64,000 nt of DNA from DASYKS01 sp031404815 (lineage in GTDB: Bacteria; Acidobacteriota; Thermoanaerobaculia; Multivoradales; UBA5704), in contig JANNIH010000016.1 of NCBI GenBank assembly GCA_031404815.1, forward strand, positions 1 through 64,000, written 5' to 3'. Positions 57,856 to 64,000 of the stretch are shown piece after piece. Every line of letters begins with the position of its first letter. Position 1 is the stretch's first letter. The position numbers and the translations under genes are program-made. Under the pieces are notes generated by a model, which saw nothing but the letters and a program-made list of their open reading frames with translations, ran no database searches and was not told where the DNA came from.

Positions 57856-58133
57856 GGCGTTGTTCCTCCTCTAGGGTGGGTGGAGTACGCCCGCGCGGCC
57901 GGAGCGGCCGGGGGCAAGAGAGATCGGAAAGGCCGAGCGGGTGGCCCTGCCGGGAGCCCGAGTCGGGCGAGATCGGTCGGGGGAAAAGCGAAGAGCCGCA
58001 GGTCCGGGGTGGGGGCCGGGGCGGAAGCGATCCTTGGGCACTGCGGTTCGGGGAGGACGATGGGTTCAGGATAGCACCCGATTTCGGGCGCTTCAAGGGA
58101 CGCGAAACGCTCGTTCCAGGGTGGGTGCCCCGG
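57856..58133. other. 278-bp intergenic region
   Basis: It lies between the 3' end of rimI and the 5' end of DUF465, both on the minus strand, so the promoter of the phospholipid operon should lie here. It is purine-rich (gggggaaaagcgaagagccg) and has no clear hairpin; no gene or RNA is recognised. Confidence 0.4.
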
Positions 58134-58580
58134 TCAAATCGCCCGGGCGTAGACGAGGGCATCCGAGCCGTCGCGGTAGTACCCTTTGCGCAGTCCGGAA
58201 AGCCGAAAACCGACCCGTTCGTAGAGCGCGATCGCCGGGGTGTTGTCGGCGCGGACCTCGAGAAAACAGCGGCAGAGCGAGCGGATGCGCAGCTCGGCGA
58301 GGCCCGCTTCGAGCAAGAGGCGGCCGATGCCGCTGCGCCGCGCTTCAACACCCACCGCGAGGCGGAGGAGCTCGGATTCGTCGGCCACCGTGCGGAACGA
58401 GGCGTATCCGAGTGCCGGGGAGCGGGATGGGGCCGCGACGAGCAGGAACGAGCCGGGGAAACGGAGCTCGGAGGCGAGTGTTTCGAGCGGCCAGGGATCG
58501 GGAAAGCCCCCCTCCTCGAAAGTCAGGATCGCGGCGAGATCTTCGTCGGTCGCCGGACGGACGACGAGGGGGTCGTTCAA
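58134..58580 (-). CDS. rimI: ribosomal protein S18-alanine N-acetyltransferase
   Basis: A 148-residue GNAT acetyltransferase that modifies the N-terminus of ribosomal protein S18. FEEGGFPDPWPLETLASELR, YASFRTVADESELLRLAVGV and the acetyl-CoA-binding RRSGIGRLLLEAG are followed by the typical FLEVRADNTPAIALYERVGF and RKGYY. The start is a TTG that overlaps the stop of tsaB (TTGA). The rimI-tsaB pairing is the usual genomic context, which supports this reading. Confidence 0.9.
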   Translation of the reverse strand: MNDPLVVRPATDEDLAAILTFEEGGFPDPWPLETLASELRFPGSFLLVAAPSRSPALGYASFRTVADESELLRLAVGVEARRSGIGRLLLEAGLAELRIRSLCRCFLEVRADNTPAIALYERVGFRLSGLRKGYYRDGSDALVYARAI

Positions 58581-59347
58581 CCCTTGGGCTCCACCCCGGC
58601 AACCATCGCGAGCGCGGCGGCGGTGCCGGCGCGCGGTTTCGGCAGGGTCGCGGCGGGCGGACGGGCGTAGAGCGGTCGGGTGAGTGCGAGCGGGTCCCAG
58701 AGGGGGCGCTCGGCCGCCGCCAGGCAAAGGGCGACCGGCGCGAGCGGCCCAGGTTCGATCGCGTTGAGCCCCACGGGCCAATCCGGCCGGGAGGCCACGG
58801 TGGCCAGGCCGAAACCGATGATGACAGCCGGAGCGAACCGGGCGAGCGCCGCGGGTGCGAGCGTCTCGCTTGAGGCCAGCTCGATGGGCGCCACCCCGGC
58901 CTGGAACGGCTGCACCGTCCACTCGCCGCGCAGGGCATCGACTGCGCCGAGGACCCTCACCCCCGGCCCCTCTCCCAAAGGGAGAGGGGAGCAAGACGGA
59001 AACGTCTCCTGGCTGTTCTCCCCTGGAGAGGGGCCGGGGGTGAGGGCTGCCGCGAGCACCCGTAGGGTAGGCAACGCCGCCGCGGGAATCCCCAACGCCT
59101 GATGGAGCCCGAAGGTGGTGGCGAGGCCGATGCGCAACCCCGTGAAGCTTCCCGGCCCGGAGAGCGCGAGCAACCCTTCGAGATCGCGGGGTAAGAATCC
59201 GGCCTCGTCGAGCACCTCACGGATCAGCTGCAGCAGCCGGGTGGACGAGCGTTCGATCACCTCGTCGCGGGACGAGATCACCACACCTTCGCGCCCGAGT
59301 GCGACACTCACTCGTGGGGAGGCGGAATCGATCGCGAGCAGCAGCAT
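58577..59347 (-). CDS. tsaB: tRNA threonylcarbamoyladenosine biosynthesis protein TsaB
   Basis: A 256-residue ASKHA-fold protein that helps make the t6A modification of tRNAs with TsaC, TsaD and TsaE. MLLLAIDSASPRVSVALG, LLQLIREVLDEAGFLPRDLE, LLALSGPGSFTGLRIGLATT and FGLHQALGIPAAALPTLRVL are diagnostic. Between about residues 100 and 131 it carries an extra stretch, ALTPGPSPGENSQETFPSCS followed by PLPLGEGPGVRV, that comes from an in-frame palindromic repeat. Without it the length (about 225) fits the family. It overlaps rimI by 4 nt. Confidence 0.93.
   Translation of the reverse strand: MLLLAIDSASPRVSVALGREGVVISSRDEVIERSSTRLLQLIREVLDEAGFLPRDLEGLLALSGPGSFTGLRIGLATTFGLHQALGIPAAALPTLRVLAAALTPGPSPGENSQETFPSCSPLPLGEGPGVRVLGAVDALRGEWTVQPFQAGVAPIELASSETLAPAALARFAPAVIIGFGLATVASRPDWPVGLNAIEPGPLAPVALCLAAAERPLWDPLALTRPLYARPPAATLPKPRAGTAAALAMVAGVEPKG
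58954..59046. repeat. 93-bp palindromic element inserted in frame in tsaB
   Basis: Perfect 22-bp terminal inverted repeats (starting ccctcacccc and ending ggggtgaggg) flank a centre with a smaller hairpin (ctctcccaaagggagag). The 93-bp length is a multiple of three, so the frame stays open. A related element lies in mutS at 60647-60750, with the first 24 bases of the left arm identical. Confidence 0.9.
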
Positions 59348-59391
59348 GATAGGGGCAAGTATAGGAGCACCGCCCCGCTATACTTCCCGCC

Positions 59392-62211
59392 GTGTCCGTC
59401 CCCGCCGTGTCCGTCCCCGCCGTGTCTGTCCCTGCAATCATCGCGACGAACCTGACGCCGATGCTCCGTCAGTACCTGGAGATCAAGGCGCAGCATCCGG
59501 ACGCGATCCTGCTCTACCGGATGGGCGATTTCTTCGAGCTGTTCTATGGCGACGCGGTACAGGCGGCGCCGATTCTCGAAGTCCAGCTGACCGCGCGCAA
59601 CCGGGGCTCGGAAAACGAAGCGCCGATGTGCGGCGTGCCGCACCACGCGATCGAGGGCTACATCGCGAAGCTCCTCGCCGCGGGGTTGCGCGTCGCGATC
59701 TGCGATCAGGTGGAAGACCCGGCGCAGGCCAAGGGTCTGGTTCGCCGCGAGGTGACCCGGATCGTCACCCCGGGAACCATCTCCGCCCCCGAGCTGCTCC
59801 TCGGCAATGAGGACAACTACCTCGCCGCGATCGTTTGGGTGGGCGAAGAGGGCGCCGCGGCGTTCTTGGACGTTTCGACCGGCGCGTTCTTCGTCCGCCG
59901 TTTCGCCTCGGTCGAAGAGGCGGTCGAACAGCTCGCGACCCTGGCGCCCCGCGAGGCGCTGTTCGAAGAGGGGACGTTGCCGCGCGCGATTTTCGATCAG
60001 CTCGAGCGGGAGTGCCCCTGCCGCACGCCGCTCGGCGGCGATCGCCGATTCGATCCGCGGCGCGCGGCCGAGCTGCTGACGCGGCACTTCGCCACCGCGA
60101 GCCTGCGCGGCTTCGGCCTCGAGGAGGGGGAGCCCGCCGTGCTCGCCGCCGCGGCGGCGCTCGCCTACGGGCGGGAGACCCAGCGGAACGATCTGGCCCA
60201 TGTTCGTCACCTCGCGGTGCGCGAGCCGGGCGATCGGCTGATCGTGGACGCCACGACCTTGCAGAACCTGGAGGTCTTCGCGAGCCAGCGCGCCGCCGCC
60301 GCGGGCTCCGGACGACGCAAGGCGACGCTGCTCGCCGTGCTCGACCGGACCGCCTCCCCGCCGGGCGGGCGGACCTTGCGCGACTGGCTCGCGCGCCCGC
60401 TCTCCGACCGCCAAGCGATCGCCGCCCGCCACCTCGCGGTGGGCGAGTTGGTCGCCGACGAGCCGCGCCGTGAGCGGCTGCGCAAAGCGCTCGCCCGAGT
60501 GGGCGATCCCGAGCGCGTGCTCTCCCGGGCGGTGCTCGGCACGATGTCGCCGCGCGAGGCGGCGGCTCTGCGCGAAGGGTTGCGCGCGGCGGCGGAGGCG
60601 CTCGCGGAGATCGCGGTGCCAGCCGATGGAAGCGGCTTGCCGCATCAGCCCTCACCCCCGGCCCCTCTCCCAACGGGAGAGGGGGGAACTGCAGAAATGT
60701 CTGCGCTGGTCTCCCCTCTCCCTTTGGGAGAGGGGCCGGGGGTGAGGGCTGTCAACGGGGGCTCCGCTTCTCTACTGGAAGACCTCGCCGCCACCGACCC
60801 TCTCCCCGACCTCTGGGCCGAGTTGGTGCGCCGGCTCGAAGAGGCGCCCGCCCCTTCGCCATCCGATGGCGCGGTGATCGCCGCAGGGGTCGATCCGGAA
60901 CTCGACCGCTATCGCTCGCTCGCTCGCGACAGTAAGCAGCACATTCTGGCGGTCGAGCAGCGCGAGCGGGAACGAACGGGAATTCCCTCGCTCAAGATTC
61001 GCTACAACCGGGTGTTCGGCTACTACCTGGAGATCACCCATTCGAACTCCGGGCGGGTGCCTCCGGACTACATCCGCAAGCAGACGTTGGTCAACGCCGA
61101 GCGCTACATCACGCCGGAGATCAAAGAGCTCGAAGAGCAGATCCTCTCTGCCGACGAGCGGCGGATCGCGCTCGAACAGGAGCACTTTCGCGCGCTCCTC
61201 GCATTGATCGCCGCGTCCGCCGAGGGGTTGTCGCAGCTCGCCCGCGCTCTCGGGGTGCTCGATGCCTTGGCGGCGTTCGCCGAGGTCGCCGCCCGCGGGC
61301 GCTACGTCCGGCCGGAGATGACCGCGCCGGGTGGCCGGCTGCGCATTCGCGAGGGGCGCCACCCGGTGGTCGAGCCGGCCAGCCGCGAGGCGTTCGTGCC
61401 GAACGATGCCGATCTCGATCCGGAGAGCGAACAGCTGGTCCTGCTCACCGGCCCGAACATGGGGGGCAAATCGACCTACCTGCGCCAGGTGGCGCTGATC
61501 GTGTTGATGGCCCAGGCGGGCTCCTGGGTGCCGGCCGACTCGGCGGAGATCTCGGTCTGCGACCGGATCTTCTCGCGCGTCGGCGCGTCGGACGATCTGG
61601 CGCGCGGCGAATCGACCTTCATGGTCGAGATGATCGAGACCGCGAACATCCTGCGCCATGCGACGGACCGGAGCCTGGTGATCCTCGACGAGGTCGGCCG
61701 GGGCACGGCGACGTTCGACGGCCTGTCGCTCGCCTGGGCGATCGTCGAGCACCTGCACGAGAAAGGGCGCGCGAAGGTCTTGTTCGCGACCCACTACCAC
61801 GAGTTGACGGAACTGGCGGAGCTGCTCCCCCGGGTGATCAACCGAACCATGGCGGTGCGCGAGTGGGAGGAGAAGATCATCTTTCTCCGCCGCGTCATCT
61901 CGGGGAGCGCCGACAAATCGTACGGTATCCACGTCGCGCGCCTCGCCGGGTTGCCGAACGAGGTCGTGGTGCGCGCGGCCGAGGTGCTCGCGAATCTCGA
62001 AGCGCACGAGTACGACCTGACCGGCAAGCCTCGGCTGGCCAAAGGGGCGCGCGCGCCGGTCCTAAGCGGCCCGCCGAATCCGCAGATGTCGCTGTTCGCG
62101 CCCCCGGCCCAAGTGGTGGCCGAGATGCTCGCCGCGGCAAATCTCGATCAGATGACGCCGCTTTCGGCGCTCAACCTACTCCACGCGCTCAAAGGTAAGC
62201 TCGCCTCATGA
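59392..62211 (+). CDS. mutS: DNA mismatch repair protein MutS
   Basis: A 939-residue mismatch-recognition ATPase. Mismatch-binding domain with GDFFELFYGDA (the Phe-x-Glu type motif), connector, core and clamp domains, then the ATPase: Walker A LLTGPNMGGKSTYLRQ (about residue 686), VDLSL-type Walker B LVILDEVGRGTATFDGLSLA and FATHYHELTELAELLPRV. It is ~70 residues longer than usual. About 35 of these come from a palindromic repeat at residues ~419-453. The N-terminus has three 15-bp repeats (gtgtccgtccccgcc), each offering a GTG start (59392, 59407, 59422). nagZ follows with a 4-nt overlap. Confidence 0.95.
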   Translation: MSVPAVSVPAVSVPAIIATNLTPMLRQYLEIKAQHPDAILLYRMGDFFELFYGDAVQAAPILEVQLTARNRGSENEAPMCGVPHHAIEGYIAKLLAAGLRVAICDQVEDPAQAKGLVRREVTRIVTPGTISAPELLLGNEDNYLAAIVWVGEEGAAAFLDVSTGAFFVRRFASVEEAVEQLATLAPREALFEEGTLPRAIFDQLERECPCRTPLGGDRRFDPRRAAELLTRHFATASLRGFGLEEGEPAVLAAAAALAYGRETQRNDLAHVRHLAVREPGDRLIVDATTLQNLEVFASQRAAAAGSGRRKATLLAVLDRTASPPGGRTLRDWLARPLSDRQAIAARHLAVGELVADEPRRERLRKALARVGDPERVLSRAVLGTMSPREAAALREGLRAAAEALAEIAVPADGSGLPHQPSPPAPLPTGEGGTAEMSALVSPLPLGEGPGVRAVNGGSASLLEDLAATDPLPDLWAELVRRLEEAPAPSPSDGAVIAAGVDPELDRYRSLARDSKQHILAVEQRERERTGIPSLKIRYNRVFGYYLEITHSNSGRVPPDYIRKQTLVNAERYITPEIKELEEQILSADERRIALEQEHFRALLALIAASAEGLSQLARALGVLDALAAFAEVAARGRYVRPEMTAPGGRLRIREGRHPVVEPASREAFVPNDADLDPESEQLVLLTGPNMGGKSTYLRQVALIVLMAQAGSWVPADSAEISVCDRIFSRVGASDDLARGESTFMVEMIETANILRHATDRSLVILDEVGRGTATFDGLSLAWAIVEHLHEKGRAKVLFATHYHELTELAELLPRVINRTMAVREWEEKIIFLRRVISGSADKSYGIHVARLAGLPNEVVVRAAEVLANLEAHEYDLTGKPRLAKGARAPVLSGPPNPQMSLFAPPAQVVAEMLAAANLDQMTPLSALNLLHALKGKLAS
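60647..60750. repeat. 104-bp palindromic element inserted in frame in mutS
   Basis: Perfect 26-bp terminal inverted repeats (agccctcacc ... ggtgagggct) flank an inner hairpin-containing centre. It encodes about 35 residues (HQPSPPAPLPTGEGGTAEMS, then PLPLGEGPGVRAV) between the core and clamp segments of MutS. It is closely similar to the element in tsaB, 1.6 kb away. Confidence 0.9.
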
Positions 62212-63239
62212 ATCGCATTCGCCCCGCCGAGCCCGTCTGGGTCGGCCTGCCCGGCCCGGAACTGGATGGAACGAGCGCCGACCTGCTCACCCAGCATGAG
62301 CCCGGCGGCGTCGTCCTGTTCGGCCGCAACTGCGTGACCCCCGAGCAGCTGTTCGACCTGGTGCAGGCGATCCGGCGGACCTTGCCGCGCGCGCTCCTCG
62401 CGATCGACGCGGAAGGGGGGCGGGTCGACCGCCTGCGCGGCGTGGTCGCCCCGGCGCCCGCGGCCTCTCGGCTCGCCACCCGACTGCCGAGCGCATCGAT
62501 CTTGGCCGGTCGCGCGATCGGCCGGGCGCTCCGCCTGTTCGATCTCGATCTCGATTTCGCTCCGGTGGTCGATCTCGGTCGAGGCCTCCAAGGCAACGCC
62601 CTCGACGACCGCTGCTTCGGCAGCCGCCCCGAAGAGGTTGCGGTGCGCGCTAGGGGCTTTCTCGCCGGCCTGCACTCGGCGGGCATCGGCGGCTGCCTCA
62701 AGCACTATCCGGGGCTCGGGGGAGCGGGGGAGGACACCCACCACGAGGGTTCGGTCGTCTCTCTTTCCCGCGAGCAGCTGGAGGACGATCTCGCACCGTT
62801 CGATGCCCTGGGCTCGTTCGCGGGCGCGGTGATGATCTCGCACGCGGTCTATCCGGCGTACGACGCCCAAGAACTCCCCGCGACACTCTCGCCCTGCATC
62901 CACCGCCTGCTCCGCCGCCGCCTGGGGCCAACCGTGCTCGCGGTCTCTGACGACTTGGAGATGCACGCCCTCACCCCTTGGGGCGATCTGCCGGAGCGCA
63001 CCGCAGCGGCCTTCCTCGCCGGCTGCGATGTCCTCCCGGTCTGCCGCAATCTGGAGGCCCTCCCCGCGATCGCCGAACGTCTCGCCGCCCCCGAGCTGGA
63101 AGCCCGCCAATTGGCAGCGCACCACCGGATCGAGCGCTACCGCAACCACCTCGCCACGCTACGCGCCCAAGAAGACTCCGCGGCCCCCTGGGCCGAGCGC
63201 CTGGCCGAAATCCGCACCGACCTCACCGCGCTCGCGTAG
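62208..63239 (+). CDS. nagZ: beta-N-acetylhexosaminidase (GH3, NagZ-like)
   Basis: A 343-residue family 3 glycoside hydrolase, probably removing N-acetylglucosamine from muropeptides during cell-wall recycling. LAIDAEGGRVDRLRG, FAPVVDLGRGLQGNALDDRC, GCLKHYPGLGGAGEDTHHEG (the NagZ histidine-containing loop region, slightly altered from KHFPGHGD), VMISHAVYPAYD and the nucleophile motif AVSDDLEMHAL are present. The KHYPGLGG variant lacks the usual His of KHFPGHG; a His occurs a few residues later (EDTHH). It has no signal peptide, so it is cytoplasmic. It overlaps mutS by 4 nt. Confidence 0.87.
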   Translation: MNRIRPAEPVWVGLPGPELDGTSADLLTQHEPGGVVLFGRNCVTPEQLFDLVQAIRRTLPRALLAIDAEGGRVDRLRGVVAPAPAASRLATRLPSASILAGRAIGRALRLFDLDLDFAPVVDLGRGLQGNALDDRCFGSRPEEVAVRARGFLAGLHSAGIGGCLKHYPGLGGAGEDTHHEGSVVSLSREQLEDDLAPFDALGSFAGAVMISHAVYPAYDAQELPATLSPCIHRLLRRRLGPTVLAVSDDLEMHALTPWGDLPERTAAAFLAGCDVLPVCRNLEALPAIAERLAAPELEARQLAAHHRIERYRNHLATLRAQEDSAAPWAERLAEIRTDLTALA

Positions 63240-63257
63240 AGCGGACCTGAGCTTTTT

Positions 63258-63284
63258 CCCGGGAACGCCGAGCACCAGCTCGGC
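63258..63284. repeat. dispersed 27-bp palindromic repeat, copy 2
   Basis: Identical to 52424-52450 over 27 bp, including the hairpin gccgagc-acca-gctcggc. It lies 18 bp after the nagZ stop codon and could double as a terminator or RNA-stability stem. Confidence 0.85.
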
Positions 63285-63328
63285 CCGTCCGTCGAGCGGC
63301 CGCCAGCGCTGAATGTAGGCACCGCCCC

Positions 63329-63904
63329 CTACTCGAAGCCAACCTTCGCGTAAACCTCCGACAGCGCAAGCCGAGCGCCGATCGAAGAGAGCTCGACCTC
63401 GGCGTCGAGCCCTCTCGCCGCGTCGAACAGCCAGATGCCGCTCTCCTGGCGCAGGAAGCGATCGATCAGCGGACTCTCCTGCGCCACGAGCAAGTACTCC
63501 CGGAACGAAGGGATCGCCCGGTAGTGCTCGAACTTCTTGCCGCGGTCGTACGCCTCGCTCGACGGCGAGAGCACCTCCACGAGCAGAGTCGGATTGCAGA
63601 GGGTGTCCTTCCGCCCGTCGGGGCCAAACATCGGCTCGCCGCACACGACCGAAAGGTCGGGGTAGGTGTAGAGCCCCGACGCTTCGACCCAGACCCGCAT
63701 GTCGCTGCCGTAGGTGTCGCAAGGGCGGTGGCGCAGCTGCAGGCTCAGCTCCCGGGCGAGGTTGACCGCGATGGCGGCATGCTCGCGGCTGCCGCCCGCC
63801 ATCGCGAACATTTCTCCGTCCAGGTACTCGCTCCTCTCCTCGGCCTCTCGATCGAGGGCCAGGTACTCCGCAGGGGAGAGGTGGGCTCTGGGTTCAGGCA
63901 GCAT
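63329..63904 (-). CDS. Uma2 family (DUF820) nuclease-like protein
   Basis: A 191-residue Uma2 protein with HLSPAEYLALDREAEERSEY, LDGEMFAMAGGSREHAAIAV, YTYPDLSVVCGEP (catalytic Asp), LLVEVLSPSSEAYDRGKKFE (Glu-Val-Leu core) and HYRAIPSFREYLLVAQESPL. It belongs to a different subtype from the Uma2 protein at 48852. It is convergent with nagZ and has no companion gene. Confidence 0.9.
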   Translation of the reverse strand: MLPEPRAHLSPAEYLALDREAEERSEYLDGEMFAMAGGSREHAAIAVNLARELSLQLRHRPCDTYGSDMRVWVEASGLYTYPDLSVVCGEPMFGPDGRKDTLCNPTLLVEVLSPSSEAYDRGKKFEHYRAIPSFREYLLVAQESPLIDRFLRQESGIWLFDAARGLDAEVELSSIGARLALSEVYAKVGFE

Positions 63905-64000
63905 GGCGAGGCGATTTTTGCATGAAAGGCCCTTTGAGGTTGGCGCGTCCTGGTCCGCCCGTCTCCGAAGGCCTTCTCTTCCTCTACGGAACGCGCTCTA
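63905..64000. other. window end, upstream of Uma2
   Basis: The last ~95 bases hold the 5' flank of the Uma2 gene. Nothing else is recognised. Confidence 0.3.

Noticed and set aside
60772..62007. 411-residue open frame antisense to mutS
   Set aside because: Shadow of the MutS ATPase domain; no independent support.

Overview
The window is GC-rich bacterial chromosomal DNA, densely packed with short gaps and many 4-nt stop/start overlaps. The gene mix (NAD-type isocitrate dehydrogenase, M49 dipeptidyl peptidase, ATPase with R3H domain, DUF4097 and DUF1684 proteins, many TTG/GTG starts) suggests Acidobacteriota, perhaps the Thermoanaerobaculia side. There is no rRNA or other taxonomic anchor, so this is an inference. 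No tRNA, rRNA or CRISPR array was recognised.

Layout. 1-2030: a group II intron with a frameshifted maturase beside an elongation factor G fragment. 2064-13532: M20 peptidase, fabI, a membrane protein, a tandem pair of TIR-domain genes behind purH, alaS, a Tat-exported flavin amine oxidase, a membrane protein with a winged-helix regulator, and uppS. 13540-21027: htpG, a lysine-less aminotransferase-like protein, and a four-gene minus-strand cluster (lipoprotein, O-methyltransferase, exported protein, GH13 amylase). 21028-26748: an accessory block with a 21-bp tandem array, a DUF4097 pseudogene fragment, and a histidine kinase / receiver / membrane coiled-coil module. 26749-48689: mostly housekeeping genes (DUF4097, R3H ATPase, AI-2E transporter, M23 peptidase, GT39, isocitrate dehydrogenase, molybdopterin oxidoreductase, rarA, UMF1 transporter, acyltransferase, sigma/anti-sigma pair, ankyrin, SOUL, dgkA, cysteine synthase, DPP III). 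48852-54020: a second accessory block with a Uma2 nuclease, a TIR-KAP NTPase fusion, an unannotated 20-bp-period degenerate array, a small membrane protein and an orphan ribbon-helix-helix protein. 54041-63904: a phospholipid operon (DUF465-psd-pssA-Asd-like-LprI-like), rimI-tsaB, mutS-nagZ and a second Uma2 gene.

The most unusual material is the pair of accessory blocks. Each has a putative sensing or defence module (HK-REC-membrane protein; TIR-KAP ATPase) followed in its 3' flank by a degenerate short tandem array (period 21 and 20 bp). The two arrays share a weak core (ATAG-N-C-NNN-ATC). Three TIR domains occur in the window and all keep a glutamate four residues after a conserved tryptophan. 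Palindromic repeats of about 90-100 bp have been absorbed in frame into both tsaB and mutS. Two enzyme-like proteins have lost their catalytic residue: an aspartate-semialdehyde dehydrogenase homologue without its cysteine and a class I aminotransferase homologue without its PLP lysine.
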